64,000 nucleotides of DNA. Source: a virus. The stretch covers positions 1 to 64,000 of IMG/VR virus record IMGVR_UViG_3300044630_000280, one strand, 5' to 3'. Both the position numbers and the translations under genes were made by a program. Below are positions 1 to 7,531 of the stretch, in pieces (the first letter of the stretch is position 1; every line of letters starts with the position of its first letter). The notes below the pieces were generated by a model. It saw nothing but the letters and a program-made list of their open reading frames with translations, was not told where the DNA came from and searched no databases.

Positions 1-1
1 T

Positions 2-157
2 AACTGGATGTACAACGCATGGATTGCATCACATGGTGTTAAGAAGTGGGAGTCGCAAGAGAGTATAGATAAACGCAACCAGAAGAGAACAAAGCAGAGG
101 GAGACTGCTGCTAAGAACAAAGCACTTAAAGCTGAGAAGGAGAAACAAAATGGCTGA
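2..157 (+). CDS. C-terminal part of an unrecognised protein (cut by window edge)
   Basis: The frame is open from the window edge to TGA at 155-157, so the 5' end lies outside. The visible 51 residues end in a Lys/Glu/Gln-rich, probably helical and basic tail. The stop overlaps the start of the next gene by 8 bases, as is usual in this compact early operon. An ATG at position 8 could also be a start. Function unknown. Confidence 0.55.
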   Translation, partial: NWMYNAWIASHGVKKWESQESIDKRNQKRTKQRETAAKNKALKAEKEKQNG

Positions 158-347
158 TAGATTTGAACTAGAACATAATATACTTAGTTGTTGGGGTATC
201 CTCGATGAGATGAAGATGCTAGACGAGCAAGGAGCTAGCGTTAAGGATATGAGATGCTTAATAACCCTGTACGAGTATAAGTTCCAGAAGTTATGGAATG
301 TGTTTGAGGACATGGTACACGAGGGTAGATTTAAAAAGGGGGAGTGA
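150..347 (+). CDS. Small early protein, 65 aa, unknown
   Basis: ATG at 150 is preceded by an AAGGAG-type ribosome site. The protein is mostly helical, with mixed charge and a basic end, and no family was recognised. It overlaps the gene before by 8 bases and shares its last base with the ATG of the next gene, so translation is probably coupled through the run. Confidence 0.65.
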   Translation: MADRFELEHNILSCWGILDEMKMLDEQGASVKDMRCLITLYEYKFQKLWNVFEDMVHEGRFKKGE

Positions 348-508
348 TGCGATTCTGGGTTTACGACGAGGACGATGTTCTGGTACGTAAGTTCTGGGAT
401 AAGTTCTCCGCAGAGAAGTTCTTGCAAGAGGGGTGGCGCATCGAGGTGCAGCCTATACAGAAGAAACAATCACCTACACCTGACACACATGGAGAAGCGA
501 GATGGTGA
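347..508 (+). CDS. Small early protein, 53 aa, unknown
   Basis: ATG overlaps the previous stop (TGATG arrangement) and the frame stays open for 53 codons. The sequence begins MRFWVYDEDDVLVRKF and looks like a small beta-beta-alpha protein with a polar tail. It overlaps the next gene by 7 bases. Coding is supported by the chain of overlaps and not by a known homologue. Confidence 0.6.
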   Translation: MRFWVYDEDDVLVRKFWDKFSAEKFLQEGWRIEVQPIQKKQSPTPDTHGEARW

Positions 509-672
509 CAAAGGAAGCTAAGCGACGAGGATGGACTGAAGCACACATGAAGAAAGAATGGGTAGGGTTGACGGGTGATGAAGTGCAAAGCATGACGCAT
601 AGAAAAATATCCCCGTGGATATGGCTGCTACTGAAAGAGGTTGAATTAAAGTTAAAGGAGAAGAACACATGA
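502..672 (+). CDS. Small early protein, 56 aa, unknown
   Basis: ATG at 502 lies inside the end of the preceding gene. The product is basic at the N-terminus and has a Trp-rich helix (ISPWIWLLLKEVELKLK). The end overlaps the next start by 4 bases. No family recognised. Confidence 0.6.
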   Translation: MVTKEAKRRGWTEAHMKKEWVGLTGDEVQSMTHRKISPWIWLLLKEVELKLKEKNT

Positions 673-854
673 TTAACGCAACAAAACTACAGTATTACAC
701 GATGTCACATAGATTACGTGGCTTCGCTGATGGGCTAGATGAATACAAACAAGGAGCGTTAAAAGATATGCTGACGGGCGCAGCGGCATTACTAGAGGAC
801 GCATGGGATGACTACCAAGAAACATTGCCGTCAGACCATAGAATAGGAAGCTAA
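669..854 (+). CDS. Small early protein, 61 aa, unknown
   Basis: ATG at 669 follows AAAGGAGAAGAACAC, a good ribosome site that is repeated almost exactly before the next gene at 868. The product is predicted helical and acidic, with no recognised motif. It sits inside the run of tiny early genes typical of lytic phages, where such proteins often modify host functions. That role is inferred from position only. Confidence 0.65.
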   Translation: MINATKLQYYTMSHRLRGFADGLDEYKQGALKDMLTGAAALLEDAWDDYQETLPSDHRIGS

Positions 855-867
855 AGGAGAAGAACAC

Positions 868-1092
868 ATGAAAGAAAAGATTATGAATGACCTAGCTACG
901 ATTTGGTTAGCGATGATGGGGTTTTGTTTAGCTGCAATTATATGCAAGCTTACCTATGATTTTATAGGATCACCCAACGTGTTCACCAAAAAGGAAGTAG
1001 AACTAACACAGAAACAAAAGGATGACATGTGCGTAGCATGGTGGTTTGATTCCGACTTAACCGCAGCAAGAAAGCGAGTATGTGGTAAATGA
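868..1092 (+). CDS. Small membrane protein, 74 aa
   Basis: One clear hydrophobic segment at about residues 8-30 is followed by a charged tail with two Cys, so the likely topology is a single membrane anchor. The start has an AAAGGAGAAGAACAC ribosome site. The stop overlaps the next start (ATGA), and the next gene is also a tiny membrane protein, so the two may act together at the inner membrane. Function unknown. Confidence 0.65.
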   Translation: MKEKIMNDLATIWLAMMGFCLAAIICKLTYDFIGSPNVFTKKEVELTQKQKDDMCVAWWFDSDLTAARKRVCGK

Positions 1093-1196
1093 CTTGGATA
1101 CAAGCAATGTTTATATTTATAGGTATGTTTTTCGGTATCGCTATGGCTGCTTGTACAGCATTGTGTATACTATATAAATTTTTTAATCAGGAGTAG
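1089..1196 (+). CDS. Very small membrane protein, 35 aa
   Basis: ATG at 1089 overlaps the preceding stop by 4 bases and the frame runs to TAG at 1194-1196. Nearly the whole product is one hydrophobic helix with a short polar tail. Its last codons contain the AGGAG that serves as ribosome site for the next gene at 1201. Function unknown; the case rests on coupling and the clean transmembrane profile. Confidence 0.5.
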   Translation: MTWIQAMFIFIGMFFGIAMAACTALCILYKFFNQE

Positions 1197-1200
1197 AAGT

Positions 1201-1383
1201 ATGTCAACAGTAGTAGCAACAAGAAACTCTAAGAAGATACGTATGAAGTCTTTAACCGTTAGAGTACCCGAACATATTATCGATCACTTCAGAGATAACT
1301 ACTCAAATGGTAGTAAGAAAATACGTGAGATTCTAGAAGGGTTTGTTAAGAGACAAGGGGCTAAGAATGAAAAAGAAGCATGA
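1201..1383 (+). CDS. Ribbon-helix-helix-like DNA-binding protein, 60 aa
   Basis: After a basic arm, residues about 17-52 show the pattern of a ribbon-helix-helix (Arc/MetJ type) protein: a short strand (SLTVRVPE), a helix starting at HIIDHFRDN, a turn, and a second helix (KKIREILEGFVKR). Such proteins bind DNA as dimers and usually act as small transcription regulators. The TGTAAGA palindromes elsewhere in the window would be natural candidate sites, but no link is shown. Ribosome site AGGAG lies just upstream. Confidence 0.6.
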   Translation: MSTVVATRNSKKIRMKSLTVRVPEHIIDHFRDNYSNGSKKIREILEGFVKRQGAKNEKEA

Positions 1384-1576
1384 TGTAGTTAACAACCCTG
1401 ACCACTACACAGCAGGTGGTATAGAGACTATTGATTTCATAGAAGCTAAAGGACTGGACTATCACTTAGGTAACGTAGTTAAGTATGTTAGCCGCGCAGG
1501 TAAGAAGAGCGCAGATAGCCTAGAAGATTTAAAGAAAGCACAATGGTATTTAAACCGAGCTATAGAGAAGAGGTAA
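1367..1576 (+). CDS. DUF3310 family phage protein, 69 aa
   Basis: The motifs NNPDHYTAGGIETIDFIEAK and VVKYVSRAGKK, followed by SLEDLKKAQWYL, are characteristic of the DUF3310 family. This is found in very many phages and is often annotated loosely as nucleotide-kinase related; its biochemical role is not established. I chose ATG at 1367 because it directly precedes the conserved block. The gene overlaps the previous one by 17 bases and lies next to replication and nuclease genes. Confidence 0.85.
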   Translation: MKKKHDVVNNPDHYTAGGIETIDFIEAKGLDYHLGNVVKYVSRAGKKSADSLEDLKKAQWYLNRAIEKR

Positions 1577-1578
1577 TC

Positions 1579-1875
1579 ATGGCACTTACACCTGAAGCTA
1601 AAGTTAAAGCCCAAGTAGTTAAGCTACTGAGACGATACAACGCATACTATTTTTTCCCCGCAGCTAATGGCTACGGTCGTGCGGGTATACCTGACATCAT
1701 CTCTTGTGTTAACGGTAAGTTCATAGCTATAGAGTGCAAGGCAGGGAGCAACACAACAACAGCACTACAGAAAAAAGAACTTGATGAGATTCAACAGGCT
1801 AAGGGTGTAGCCGCAGTGATTAACGAAACCAACATAGACTTAGTAGAACAGATACTAAAGGAGCATACACAATGA
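1579..1875 (+). CDS. VRR-NUC domain nuclease, 98 aa
   Basis: This single-domain PD-(D/E)XK nuclease of the VRR-NUC type shows the active-site layout GIPDIISCVNGKFIAIECKAG (Asp, then Glu-x-Lys), with an N-terminal helix and a C-terminal helix. Phage stand-alone VRR-NUC proteins are thought to cut branched DNA such as Holliday junctions, which fits its place before the DNA polymerase. ATG at 1579 follows GAGGTAATC and lies 3 bases after the DUF3310 stop. Confidence 0.85.
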   Translation: MALTPEAKVKAQVVKLLRRYNAYYFFPAANGYGRAGIPDIISCVNGKFIAIECKAGSNTTTALQKKELDEIQQAKGVAAVINETNIDLVEQILKEHTQ

Positions 1876-2321
1876 GCGAAGAATTTTGCGATGGAGTAAA
1901 GATACTGCTTAAGCGCATGGAGTCTAACCCTGAAGAGTTTAAAGTGGGTAACTCTAGATGGCAACACGTCCTACATACGGCTGAAGGTAGCTATCCAGAT
2001 TGGTCTAATGCACTTACACCCGCAGAGATAGAAGCATTAAAAGATGGTATACGTAAGATAGCCCGAGATATGTTCACTGAGACGGTTATGTCTATTCTGT
2101 TAGAGGATAAGGAAGAAGTATTGCAAGGACAATTCAGAATAACAGAAAGACACACAAGTGGTTGGACTGACCCTAGAAGCCTTGCTGTTTTTGGTGGAGG
2201 TGGTGGGGGTACAATAGGCACAGGATTGACATACCCAACACTATCACCATTCGCAGAGAGTCAACCGCCTTCGAGTGGTGAAATACTCGCTCGGACTAAG
2301 AAATTTTTAGGGCTAAAATGA
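1872..2321 (+). CDS. Hypothetical early protein, 149 aa
   Basis: The start overlaps the VRR-NUC stop by 4 bases and the end overlaps the DNA polymerase start by 4 bases, so it is certainly part of this operon. The first 100 residues look helical. A run of six Gly follows at about residue 110, and then a Pro/Ser-rich flexible tail. No family recognised; its position suggests an accessory role in replication or recombination. Confidence 0.7.
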   Translation: MSEEFCDGVKILLKRMESNPEEFKVGNSRWQHVLHTAEGSYPDWSNALTPAEIEALKDGIRKIARDMFTETVMSILLEDKEEVLQGQFRITERHTSGWTDPRSLAVFGGGGGGTIGTGLTYPTLSPFAESQPPSSGEILARTKKFLGLK

Positions 2322-4144
2322 AAATAATTGCGTTAGACTTTGAGACTTACTACGACAAAGAGTTTAGTCTATCTAAGATAACTACGGAAGAATACATCCG
2401 TGACAAACGATTTGAAACTATAGGAGTGGGGATAAAGGAGGATGGAAAAGATGCTGAATGGTTTAGCGGAACACAGACCCAGATTGAAAGCTATCTCAAG
2501 TCACTCAATCTTGAACAACACCTTGTACTGGCTCACAACGCTATGTTTGATGCCGCTATACTTAGTTGGCGTTTTGGGATTAGTCCTCGGGGGTGGCTCG
2601 ATACGCTTAGCATGGCACGTGCACTACACACTATTGAGGTTGGTGGAAGTCTTGCTGCGCTTGCCGAATACTACGAGCTTGGTAAGAAAGGTACGGAAGT
2701 CGTCAATGCGCTCGGAAAAAGACGTGTGGACTTCACCGCCCAAGACCTAGCCCAGTATGGTGAGTACTGTAAGAACGACTGCCACTTAACACTAGAGCTA
2801 TTCAAGATACTGTCACAGGGCTACGACAAGGATGAGCTTAAGCTTATTGACTTAACTATACGTATGTTTAGTGAACCAGTGTTGCGGTTGAACAAAGGCA
2901 TACTGACTCTGCACCTAGAAAGAGTTAAGGCTGACAAAGAAGAGTTAATGAATGCAATTGACTCAGTTGGTAAAGATCAGCTTATGTCTAATGATAAGTT
3001 TGCTGAGATGTTAAGAAAGCTACAGGTTGAACCGCCTAGAAAGATAAGTGCTGCGACGGGTAAGGAAACCTATGCGTTCGCTAAGTCTGATGAAGAGTTC
3101 AAAGCTTTACTAGAACACCCAGACAGACGAGTACAAACCCTTGTAGCTGCGAGGTTAGGTGTTAAGTCTACGTTGGAAGAAACAAGAACTCAACGCTTTA
3201 TTGACATTGCTGATCGTGGTTCTATGCCAGTTCCCCTACGCTACTACGCTGCCCACACGGGACGGTGGGGTGGTGACGAGAAAGTTAATTTGCAAAACCT
3301 CCCCAGAAGTTCCCCTATTAAGTTAGCTATTACTGCACCACGTGGTTACTTAATGATTGACTCTGACTCATCACAGATCGAAGCAAGAACGTTGGCTTGG
3401 CTAGCTGAACAAGATGATCTGGTTGATGCCTTTGATAGAGGTGAAGATGTATATAAGAAGATGGCAGCTGCGATTTATAATAAAGCGGAAAATGATATTG
3501 ATAAAGCGGAGAGGTTCGTTGGTAAGACAACGATTCTTGGGGCAGGGTACGGTATGGGCGCAGCTAAGTTTCAGGCACAGCTTAAGACATTCGGGGTACA
3601 GGTTGACGAGGAAGAATGCAAGAGGATCATACAGGTTTATAGGGAGACTTACCCAAAGATACCCGCATTTTGGAAAGCAGCAGGTAAAGCGTTAGATTAT
3701 ATAAAAGACAACACACTATCTACACTAGGTCGTAACGGTGTTTTAGTAGTCGAAGGTAGTAAAGGTATCAAGTTACCTAACGGTATGTATGTCAAGTATC
3801 CTAACCTACGCAAAGTAATTAAGGATGACGGTAATACAGAAATAGTGTATGATACGAAGAAGGGTAGAGCAACTATACCTAATAGGATATACGGCGGTAA
3901 GGTAACAGAGAATGTATGCCAAGCCCTAGCAAGGATAGTTATTGGTAAGCAGATGTTGCTGATAGCTAAGAAGTACAAAGTCGTGATGACTGTGCATGAT
4001 GCGATTGCTTGTATCGTACCAGAAGACGAAGTAGAAACAGCACAAGAGTTTGTTGAGTTGTGCATGAAGGTAAGACCTGATTGGGGTATGGAGTTACCCT
4101 TAAACTGTGAAGCTGGTAACGGCACAAGTTATGGAGCGTGTTAA
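2318..4144 (+). CDS. Family A DNA polymerase with 3'-5' exonuclease, 608 aa
   Basis: This is the replicative polymerase. The N-terminal proofreading domain shows DFET (residues 7-10, Exo I), HNAMFD near 75-80 (Exo II) and a late Asp in YCKNDCHLTLEL (Exo III). The polymerase domain shows motif A (MIDSDSSQIEARTLAW, about 345-360), motif B with KTTILGAGYGMG (about 404-415) and motif C (TVHDAI, about 558). No 5'-nuclease domain is present, as in T7-like enzymes. It starts 4 bases inside the preceding gene. Length is normal for small phage PolA-type enzymes. Confidence 0.95.
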   Translation: MKIIALDFETYYDKEFSLSKITTEEYIRDKRFETIGVGIKEDGKDAEWFSGTQTQIESYLKSLNLEQHLVLAHNAMFDAAILSWRFGISPRGWLDTLSMARALHTIEVGGSLAALAEYYELGKKGTEVVNALGKRRVDFTAQDLAQYGEYCKNDCHLTLELFKILSQGYDKDELKLIDLTIRMFSEPVLRLNKGILTLHLERVKADKEELMNAIDSVGKDQLMSNDKFAEMLRKLQVEPPRKISAATGKETYAFAKSDEEFKALLEHPDRRVQTLVAARLGVKSTLEETRTQRFIDIADRGSMPVPLRYYAAHTGRWGGDEKVNLQNLPRSSPIKLAITAPRGYLMIDSDSSQIEARTLAWLAEQDDLVDAFDRGEDVYKKMAAAIYNKAENDIDKAERFVGKTTILGAGYGMGAAKFQAQLKTFGVQVDEEECKRIIQVYRETYPKIPAFWKAAGKALDYIKDNTLSTLGRNGVLVVEGSKGIKLPNGMYVKYPNLRKVIKDDGNTEIVYDTKKGRATIPNRIYGGKVTENVCQALARIVIGKQMLLIAKKYKVVMTVHDAIACIVPEDEVETAQEFVELCMKVRPDWGMELPLNCEAGNGTSYGAC

Positions 4145-4420
4145 ATGAAAAGCTTTAATATACCTGAAAGACTTAGACGCTTATTTGCTAGTAGAGAGGA
4201 ATCAGATGGAGAACCTTACGTTACACATAATGTAAACTCTAAAATAAGAATTCATTTACACAAGGCTATAAATGGTAGAGTTATTGAGGTTCACAGCTAT
4301 AACCCCAAACCAAACTCACATGAATCAGATTGGGATTCTGAGTTTTACCTTGTCCCTGAAGGTGAATCATTACATGCGGCTGTATCTACCGTACTAACTA
4401 TGAAGAGTTTAGCATCATGA
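4145..4420 (+). CDS. Hypothetical protein A of a tandem paralogous pair, 91 aa
   Basis: It starts directly after the polymerase stop. Its second half (ESDWDSEFYLVPEGESL, then a helix) matches the same part of the next gene closely, and both share NGR-I-EVxxY-type strands before it. The two are therefore tandem duplicates that have drifted at the N-terminus. No known family recognised; they look like small alpha/beta proteins tied to replication by position. Confidence 0.7.
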   Translation: MKSFNIPERLRRLFASREESDGEPYVTHNVNSKIRIHLHKAINGRVIEVHSYNPKPNSHESDWDSEFYLVPEGESLHAAVSTVLTMKSLAS

Positions 4421-4704
4421 TAAAACTTATTAAAGATTTTATTTCCGCAGTGACTAGGTTGAATGAAATGCAGGTTGCGGATAGTGTCAAGCATCAAAGC
4501 CCCCACAACACTAACCCGTCACTTAAAGTTTCTTTGTATCACGGACTTAACGGTAGGATACTAGAGATAGCAACACACTCAACCGTAAACCAAGGTAGCT
4601 TTAAACATTCTGAATGGGATTTTGATTTTTATTTTGTCCCTGAAGGTGAGTCGTTGAGTACCGCTATAGCTACTGCGTTTACATTAAAGGAACTTGCAAA
4701 GTGA
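4417..4704 (+). CDS. Hypothetical protein B of a tandem paralogous pair, 95 aa
   Basis: It overlaps its paralogue by 4 bases and the nuclease gene that follows by 4 bases. The C-terminal block (SEWDFDFYFVPEGESLSTA) is nearly the same as in the gene before, while the first 30 residues differ and are more helical. Function unknown. Confidence 0.7.
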   Translation: MIKLIKDFISAVTRLNEMQVADSVKHQSPHNTNPSLKVSLYHGLNGRILEIATHSTVNQGSFKHSEWDFDFYFVPEGESLSTAIATAFTLKELAK

Positions 4705-5372
4705 CAGTGCCAGCTTGGTCTTACAGCAGTATCAAAACTTTCGATCAATGCCCTAAGAAGTACTATCACTTACGGATACTCAAAGATGTCAAAGATTCGG
4801 ATACGACTGCGACAGTCTATGGTAAGGAGCTTCACACAGCAGCGGAGTTGTACATACGTGATGGTGTAGAGATACCCCCTAAGTTCAGCTTTATTAAGAC
4901 GACACTTGAGGCTCTTAACAAGATCGAGGGTGAGAAGCACTGTGAGATTAAGCTAGGTGTAGCAAAGAAGGACGGAGAGTTCACACCATGTGAGTTCTTT
5001 GACGAAGATGTATGGTGGCGAGGTATAGCTGACTTACTTATTATTCAAGGTGAGAAGGCTTTCCTAGTAGATTATAAAACTAGTAAGAATGCGAAGTACG
5101 CAGATACTAAACAGCTAGACTTGCTTGCAGGTGCAGTGTTCACGCACTACCCTCAGGTCAAAACCATAAAGTCGGCACTACTATTCGTAGTAAGTAACGA
5201 GGTGGTACAGAAAGAGCATGATGCTTTATTTAGAACCGCCTATCTATCAGCGATGCAACCAGAGCTAACAAGACTGGAAGCCGCTATTAATAACGATGTA
5301 TGGAACACTAATTCTGGTCCGCTATGTAAGTACTGCCCAGTCGTAGAGTGTCCGCATAATAGAAGAGGTTAA
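4701..5372 (+). CDS. Cas4/RecB-like PD-(D/E)XK exonuclease with likely Fe-S cluster, 223 aa
   Basis: The order WSYSSIKTFDQCPKKYY, GKELHTAAE (His45), WRGIADLL (Asp111), FLVDYKTSK (Asp124, Lys126) and KQLDLLAG (Gln138) is that of RecB/Cas4-type nucleases (PF12705-like). Four cysteines are placed as in the iron-sulfur members: Cys17 near the N-terminus and Cys209, Cys212 and Cys217 at the C-terminus. In Cas4 and AddB these hold a 4Fe-4S cluster. The likely role is DNA end processing in replication or recombination. No CRISPR array or cas1/cas2 is present. GTG/ATG ambiguity at the start is small; the ATG overlaps the upstream stop. Confidence 0.85.
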   Translation: MTVPAWSYSSIKTFDQCPKKYYHLRILKDVKDSDTTATVYGKELHTAAELYIRDGVEIPPKFSFIKTTLEALNKIEGEKHCEIKLGVAKKDGEFTPCEFFDEDVWWRGIADLLIIQGEKAFLVDYKTSKNAKYADTKQLDLLAGAVFTHYPQVKTIKSALLFVVSNEVVQKEHDALFRTAYLSAMQPELTRLEAAINNDVWNTNSGPLCKYCPVVECPHNRRG

Positions 5373-5374
5373 TC

Positions 5375-5650
5375 ATGCCGTATGTAAACAAGAAGCGCCC
5401 TTACAAAAAAGAATATCAGCAACAGCTAGATCGTGGTGAACATGAGACTAGAATGGATAGACAACGTGCTCGTAACGAGATGGACAAGAAGGGTATAGAT
5501 CGTACAGGTAAGGACATAGATCATACTATCCCTCTGTCTAAGGGTGGCACGAACGCACCGTCTAACTTGAAACTAAAATCACCCAGTGCTAACAGATCGT
5601 TTAGTCGTAACCCAGACCATACTGTTAAAACAAATAAACCTAAAAAATAA
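5375..5650 (+). CDS. HNH endonuclease-like protein, 91 aa
   Basis: A very basic protein with the core KDIDHTIPLSKGGTNAPSNL, a typical HNH zinc-less variant (Asp-His, then Pro-Leu-x-x-Gly-Gly, Asn). The long charged N-terminal helix precedes the nuclease core. It lies between the Cas4-like nuclease and the helicase in the same direction, so it may be part of the replication/recombination set rather than a parasite. A homing role is possible. Confidence 0.75.
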   Translation: MPYVNKKRPYKKEYQQQLDRGEHETRMDRQRARNEMDKKGIDRTGKDIDHTIPLSKGGTNAPSNLKLKSPSANRSFSRNPDHTVKTNKPKK

Positions 5651-5651
5651 A

Positions 5652-7214
5652 ATGCAAATCGTAGATGATAAGTTGTTGGTTGTACGCACCCGTAGACCAC
5701 ACCTAGTAACCGAAAAGATTAAGCGTAGCAAAGTTGTACAAGTCCTAGTAGATGGGCTGCATGACGTTGCCGTTTATTGGGGGTTGAAGGAAGCACAAGA
5801 CTTAGCAGGTCTAAAGATCAAGAACGTACCGTCTACGATTAACCGTGACTACGAATACCCCGGTCAGTTTAAACCGTTTGCACATCAGAAAGAAACAGCA
5901 GCGTTCCTAACCCTGCGTAAGAAAGCATTTTGTTTTAACGAGCAAGGTACAGGTAAGACCGCAGCAGTTATATGGGCGGCTGATTACTTAATGAAGCTTG
6001 GTCTTATCCGTCGTGTACTTATCATTGCACCGCTATCTATCTTGAAGTCTGCATGGCAACAAGACCTATTTCGTTTTGCTGTACACCGTAGCTGCGAGAT
6101 AGCCTATGGTAAGCGTGAGGTACGTAAAGAAATTATTAGAGGTGAAGCTGAGTTTGTAATTATTAACTTTGATGGTCTTGATATTGTTAAAGAGGACATC
6201 ATAGAAGATGGTAGGTTTGATCTGATCGTAGCTGACGAAGCATCTGCTTATAAGAACATGCAGACTAACCGTTGGAAAGCATTGAAGGCTGTTACTACAC
6301 CTGATACATGGCTATGGTTGTTGACAGGTACACCGGCTGCTCAGTCACCAGTAGATGCGTATGGTCTAGCTAAGCTAGTTAATCCTGATGGTGTGCCTAA
6401 GTTCTTTGGTCAGTTCCGTGACAAGGTAATGGAGAAGGTTGGTCAGTTCAGATGGGTTCCACGTCCTAACGCTGAGGTGATTGTCCATAATGCGCTGCAA
6501 CCTGCTATTAGATTCGAGAAGTCACAGTGCCTAGACTTACCAGACGTTACGTATCTTGAACGTGAAGCACCACTTACCCCGCAGCAGAAGATGTACTACA
6601 AGACCCTAAAAGACTTGATGGTTATGGACGCGGCAGGTGAAGAGGTTACAGCTATTAACGCAGCAGTAAAGATCAATAAGCTGTTACAAATTTCAGGTGG
6701 TGCAGTTTACTCAGATACAAAAGAAGTTATTGAGTTTGATGTTAGTAATAGACTAAATGCTGTGCAAGAAGTTATCGAAGAGTCAAGTCATAAGGTGTTA
6801 GTGTTCGTGCCTTTTTCTCATACAATTCAATTACTTAAAGAACATTTAGCTAAGGCAAGTATCAAGGCTGAGATCATTAGTGGTCAAGTTCCTGTGAACC
6901 AACGTAACGATATTATTAAACGCTTCCAAGAACAGCAAGACCCTAAAGTGTTAATCATTCAACCACAAGCTGCATCACATGGCTTGACACTAACCGCAGC
7001 TGATACAATAATATGGTACGCACCTGTCACCTCAGTGGAAACATACCTGCAAGCTAATGCTCGTATCAATAGACCGGGGCAAAAGAATGCAATGACTATC
7101 GTACATATTAAGGGTAGTGAAGTAGAGACAAGAATGTATAGTATGTTACGTAACAACATTAAGAATCACAATCGAATCATCGAACTCTATAAACAAGAAT
7201 TATCGGAAAAGTAG
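5652..7214 (+). CDS. SNF2-family (superfamily 2) helicase, 520 aa
   Basis: ATP-driven DNA translocase with the superfamily 2 motifs in order: Walker A NEQGTGKTAAV near residues 94-104, motif Ia LIIAPLSIL, motif II VADEAS near 193-198, motif III WLLTGTPAA, motif V QAASHGLTL and motif VI QANARINRPGQ near 468-478. Such SNF2-like enzymes are common in phage replication modules. ATG at 5652 was chosen because it follows the HNH stop by one base; an upstream in-frame ATG would overlap HNH. A non-coding region follows. Confidence 0.92.
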   Translation: MQIVDDKLLVVRTRRPHLVTEKIKRSKVVQVLVDGLHDVAVYWGLKEAQDLAGLKIKNVPSTINRDYEYPGQFKPFAHQKETAAFLTLRKKAFCFNEQGTGKTAAVIWAADYLMKLGLIRRVLIIAPLSILKSAWQQDLFRFAVHRSCEIAYGKREVRKEIIRGEAEFVIINFDGLDIVKEDIIEDGRFDLIVADEASAYKNMQTNRWKALKAVTTPDTWLWLLTGTPAAQSPVDAYGLAKLVNPDGVPKFFGQFRDKVMEKVGQFRWVPRPNAEVIVHNALQPAIRFEKSQCLDLPDVTYLEREAPLTPQQKMYYKTLKDLMVMDAAGEEVTAINAAVKINKLLQISGGAVYSDTKEVIEFDVSNRLNAVQEVIEESSHKVLVFVPFSHTIQLLKEHLAKASIKAEIISGQVPVNQRNDIIKRFQEQQDPKVLIIQPQAASHGLTLTAADTIIWYAPVTSVETYLQANARINRPGQKNAMTIVHIKGSEVETRMYSMLRNNIKNHNRIIELYKQELSEK

Positions 7215-7215
7215 A

Positions 7216-7247
7216 TTGCATTGTAAGAAAATGGTGTAGAATAAAAT
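7216..7247 (+). promoter_or_regulatory. Possible promoter with TGTAAGA motif upstream of structured RNA
   Basis: TTGCAT at 7216-7221 is followed after 15 bases by TAGAAT (7237-7242), with an overlapping TAAAAT (7242-7247) as an alternative -10. The spacing is short of ideal. TGTAAGA at 7222-7228 is the same motif that clusters at 57.4-57.8 kb and sits under the promoter at 59.35 kb, which raises the chance that this is a control point. Confidence 0.35.
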
Positions 7248-7264
7248 TTAGTATCAATATGCAT

Positions 7265-7508
7265 GAGGATTGGATTTGATTAAGGCAACTGGCGGGAACC
7301 ACTAGCCCCAGTCCTCAGTCGTGTTGGTACTAAGAAGCCTGAGAATTAGGAAGTTGTATTTGTTTACAGCAAAAAAGCGATGGGAATCCTTTTCCCTAGT
7401 TCTCAGACTTGTTAGACTAGCCCAGCCGGAGGTGGCGCATATAACACCGGCAGTGGGAGCTAAGCCCTTCCTTTCCGTATTTAGTAGTACTAGGCTTAGT
7501 GATCCCAC
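7265..7508 (+). ncRNA. Candidate structured RNA with four consecutive hairpins
   Basis: This 317-base gap between two genes (7215-7531) has no credible reading frame but four strong stems in order. 7265-7273 pairs with 7308-7316 (9 bp, one G-U). 7339-7350 pairs with 7395-7406 (12 bp, one G-U). 7425-7427 and 7431-7434 pair with 7449-7451 and 7445-7448 (one bulge). 7453-7458 and 7460-7466 pair with 7503-7508 and 7493-7499 (13 bp, small internal loop). The ribosome site of the next gene follows 12 bases later. It could be a small RNA or a long regulatory leader. No known RNA family recognised. Confidence 0.6.
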
Positions 7509-7531
7509 ACCTATAATTAAAAGGAGCTGAT

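Noticed and set aside
1201-1383. Evidence for lysogeny from the ribbon-helix-helix protein
   Set aside because: There is no integrase, attachment site, partition gene or divergent repressor promoter in the window; small ribbon-helix-helix proteins are also common in lytic phages.
7299-7307. CCACTAGCC in the four-hairpin RNA is complementary to GGCTAGTGG at 56534-56542, hinting at RNA-RNA regulation
   Set aside because: Nine bases of complementarity between stretches of this length are expected by chance, and both sequences lie partly in local stems.
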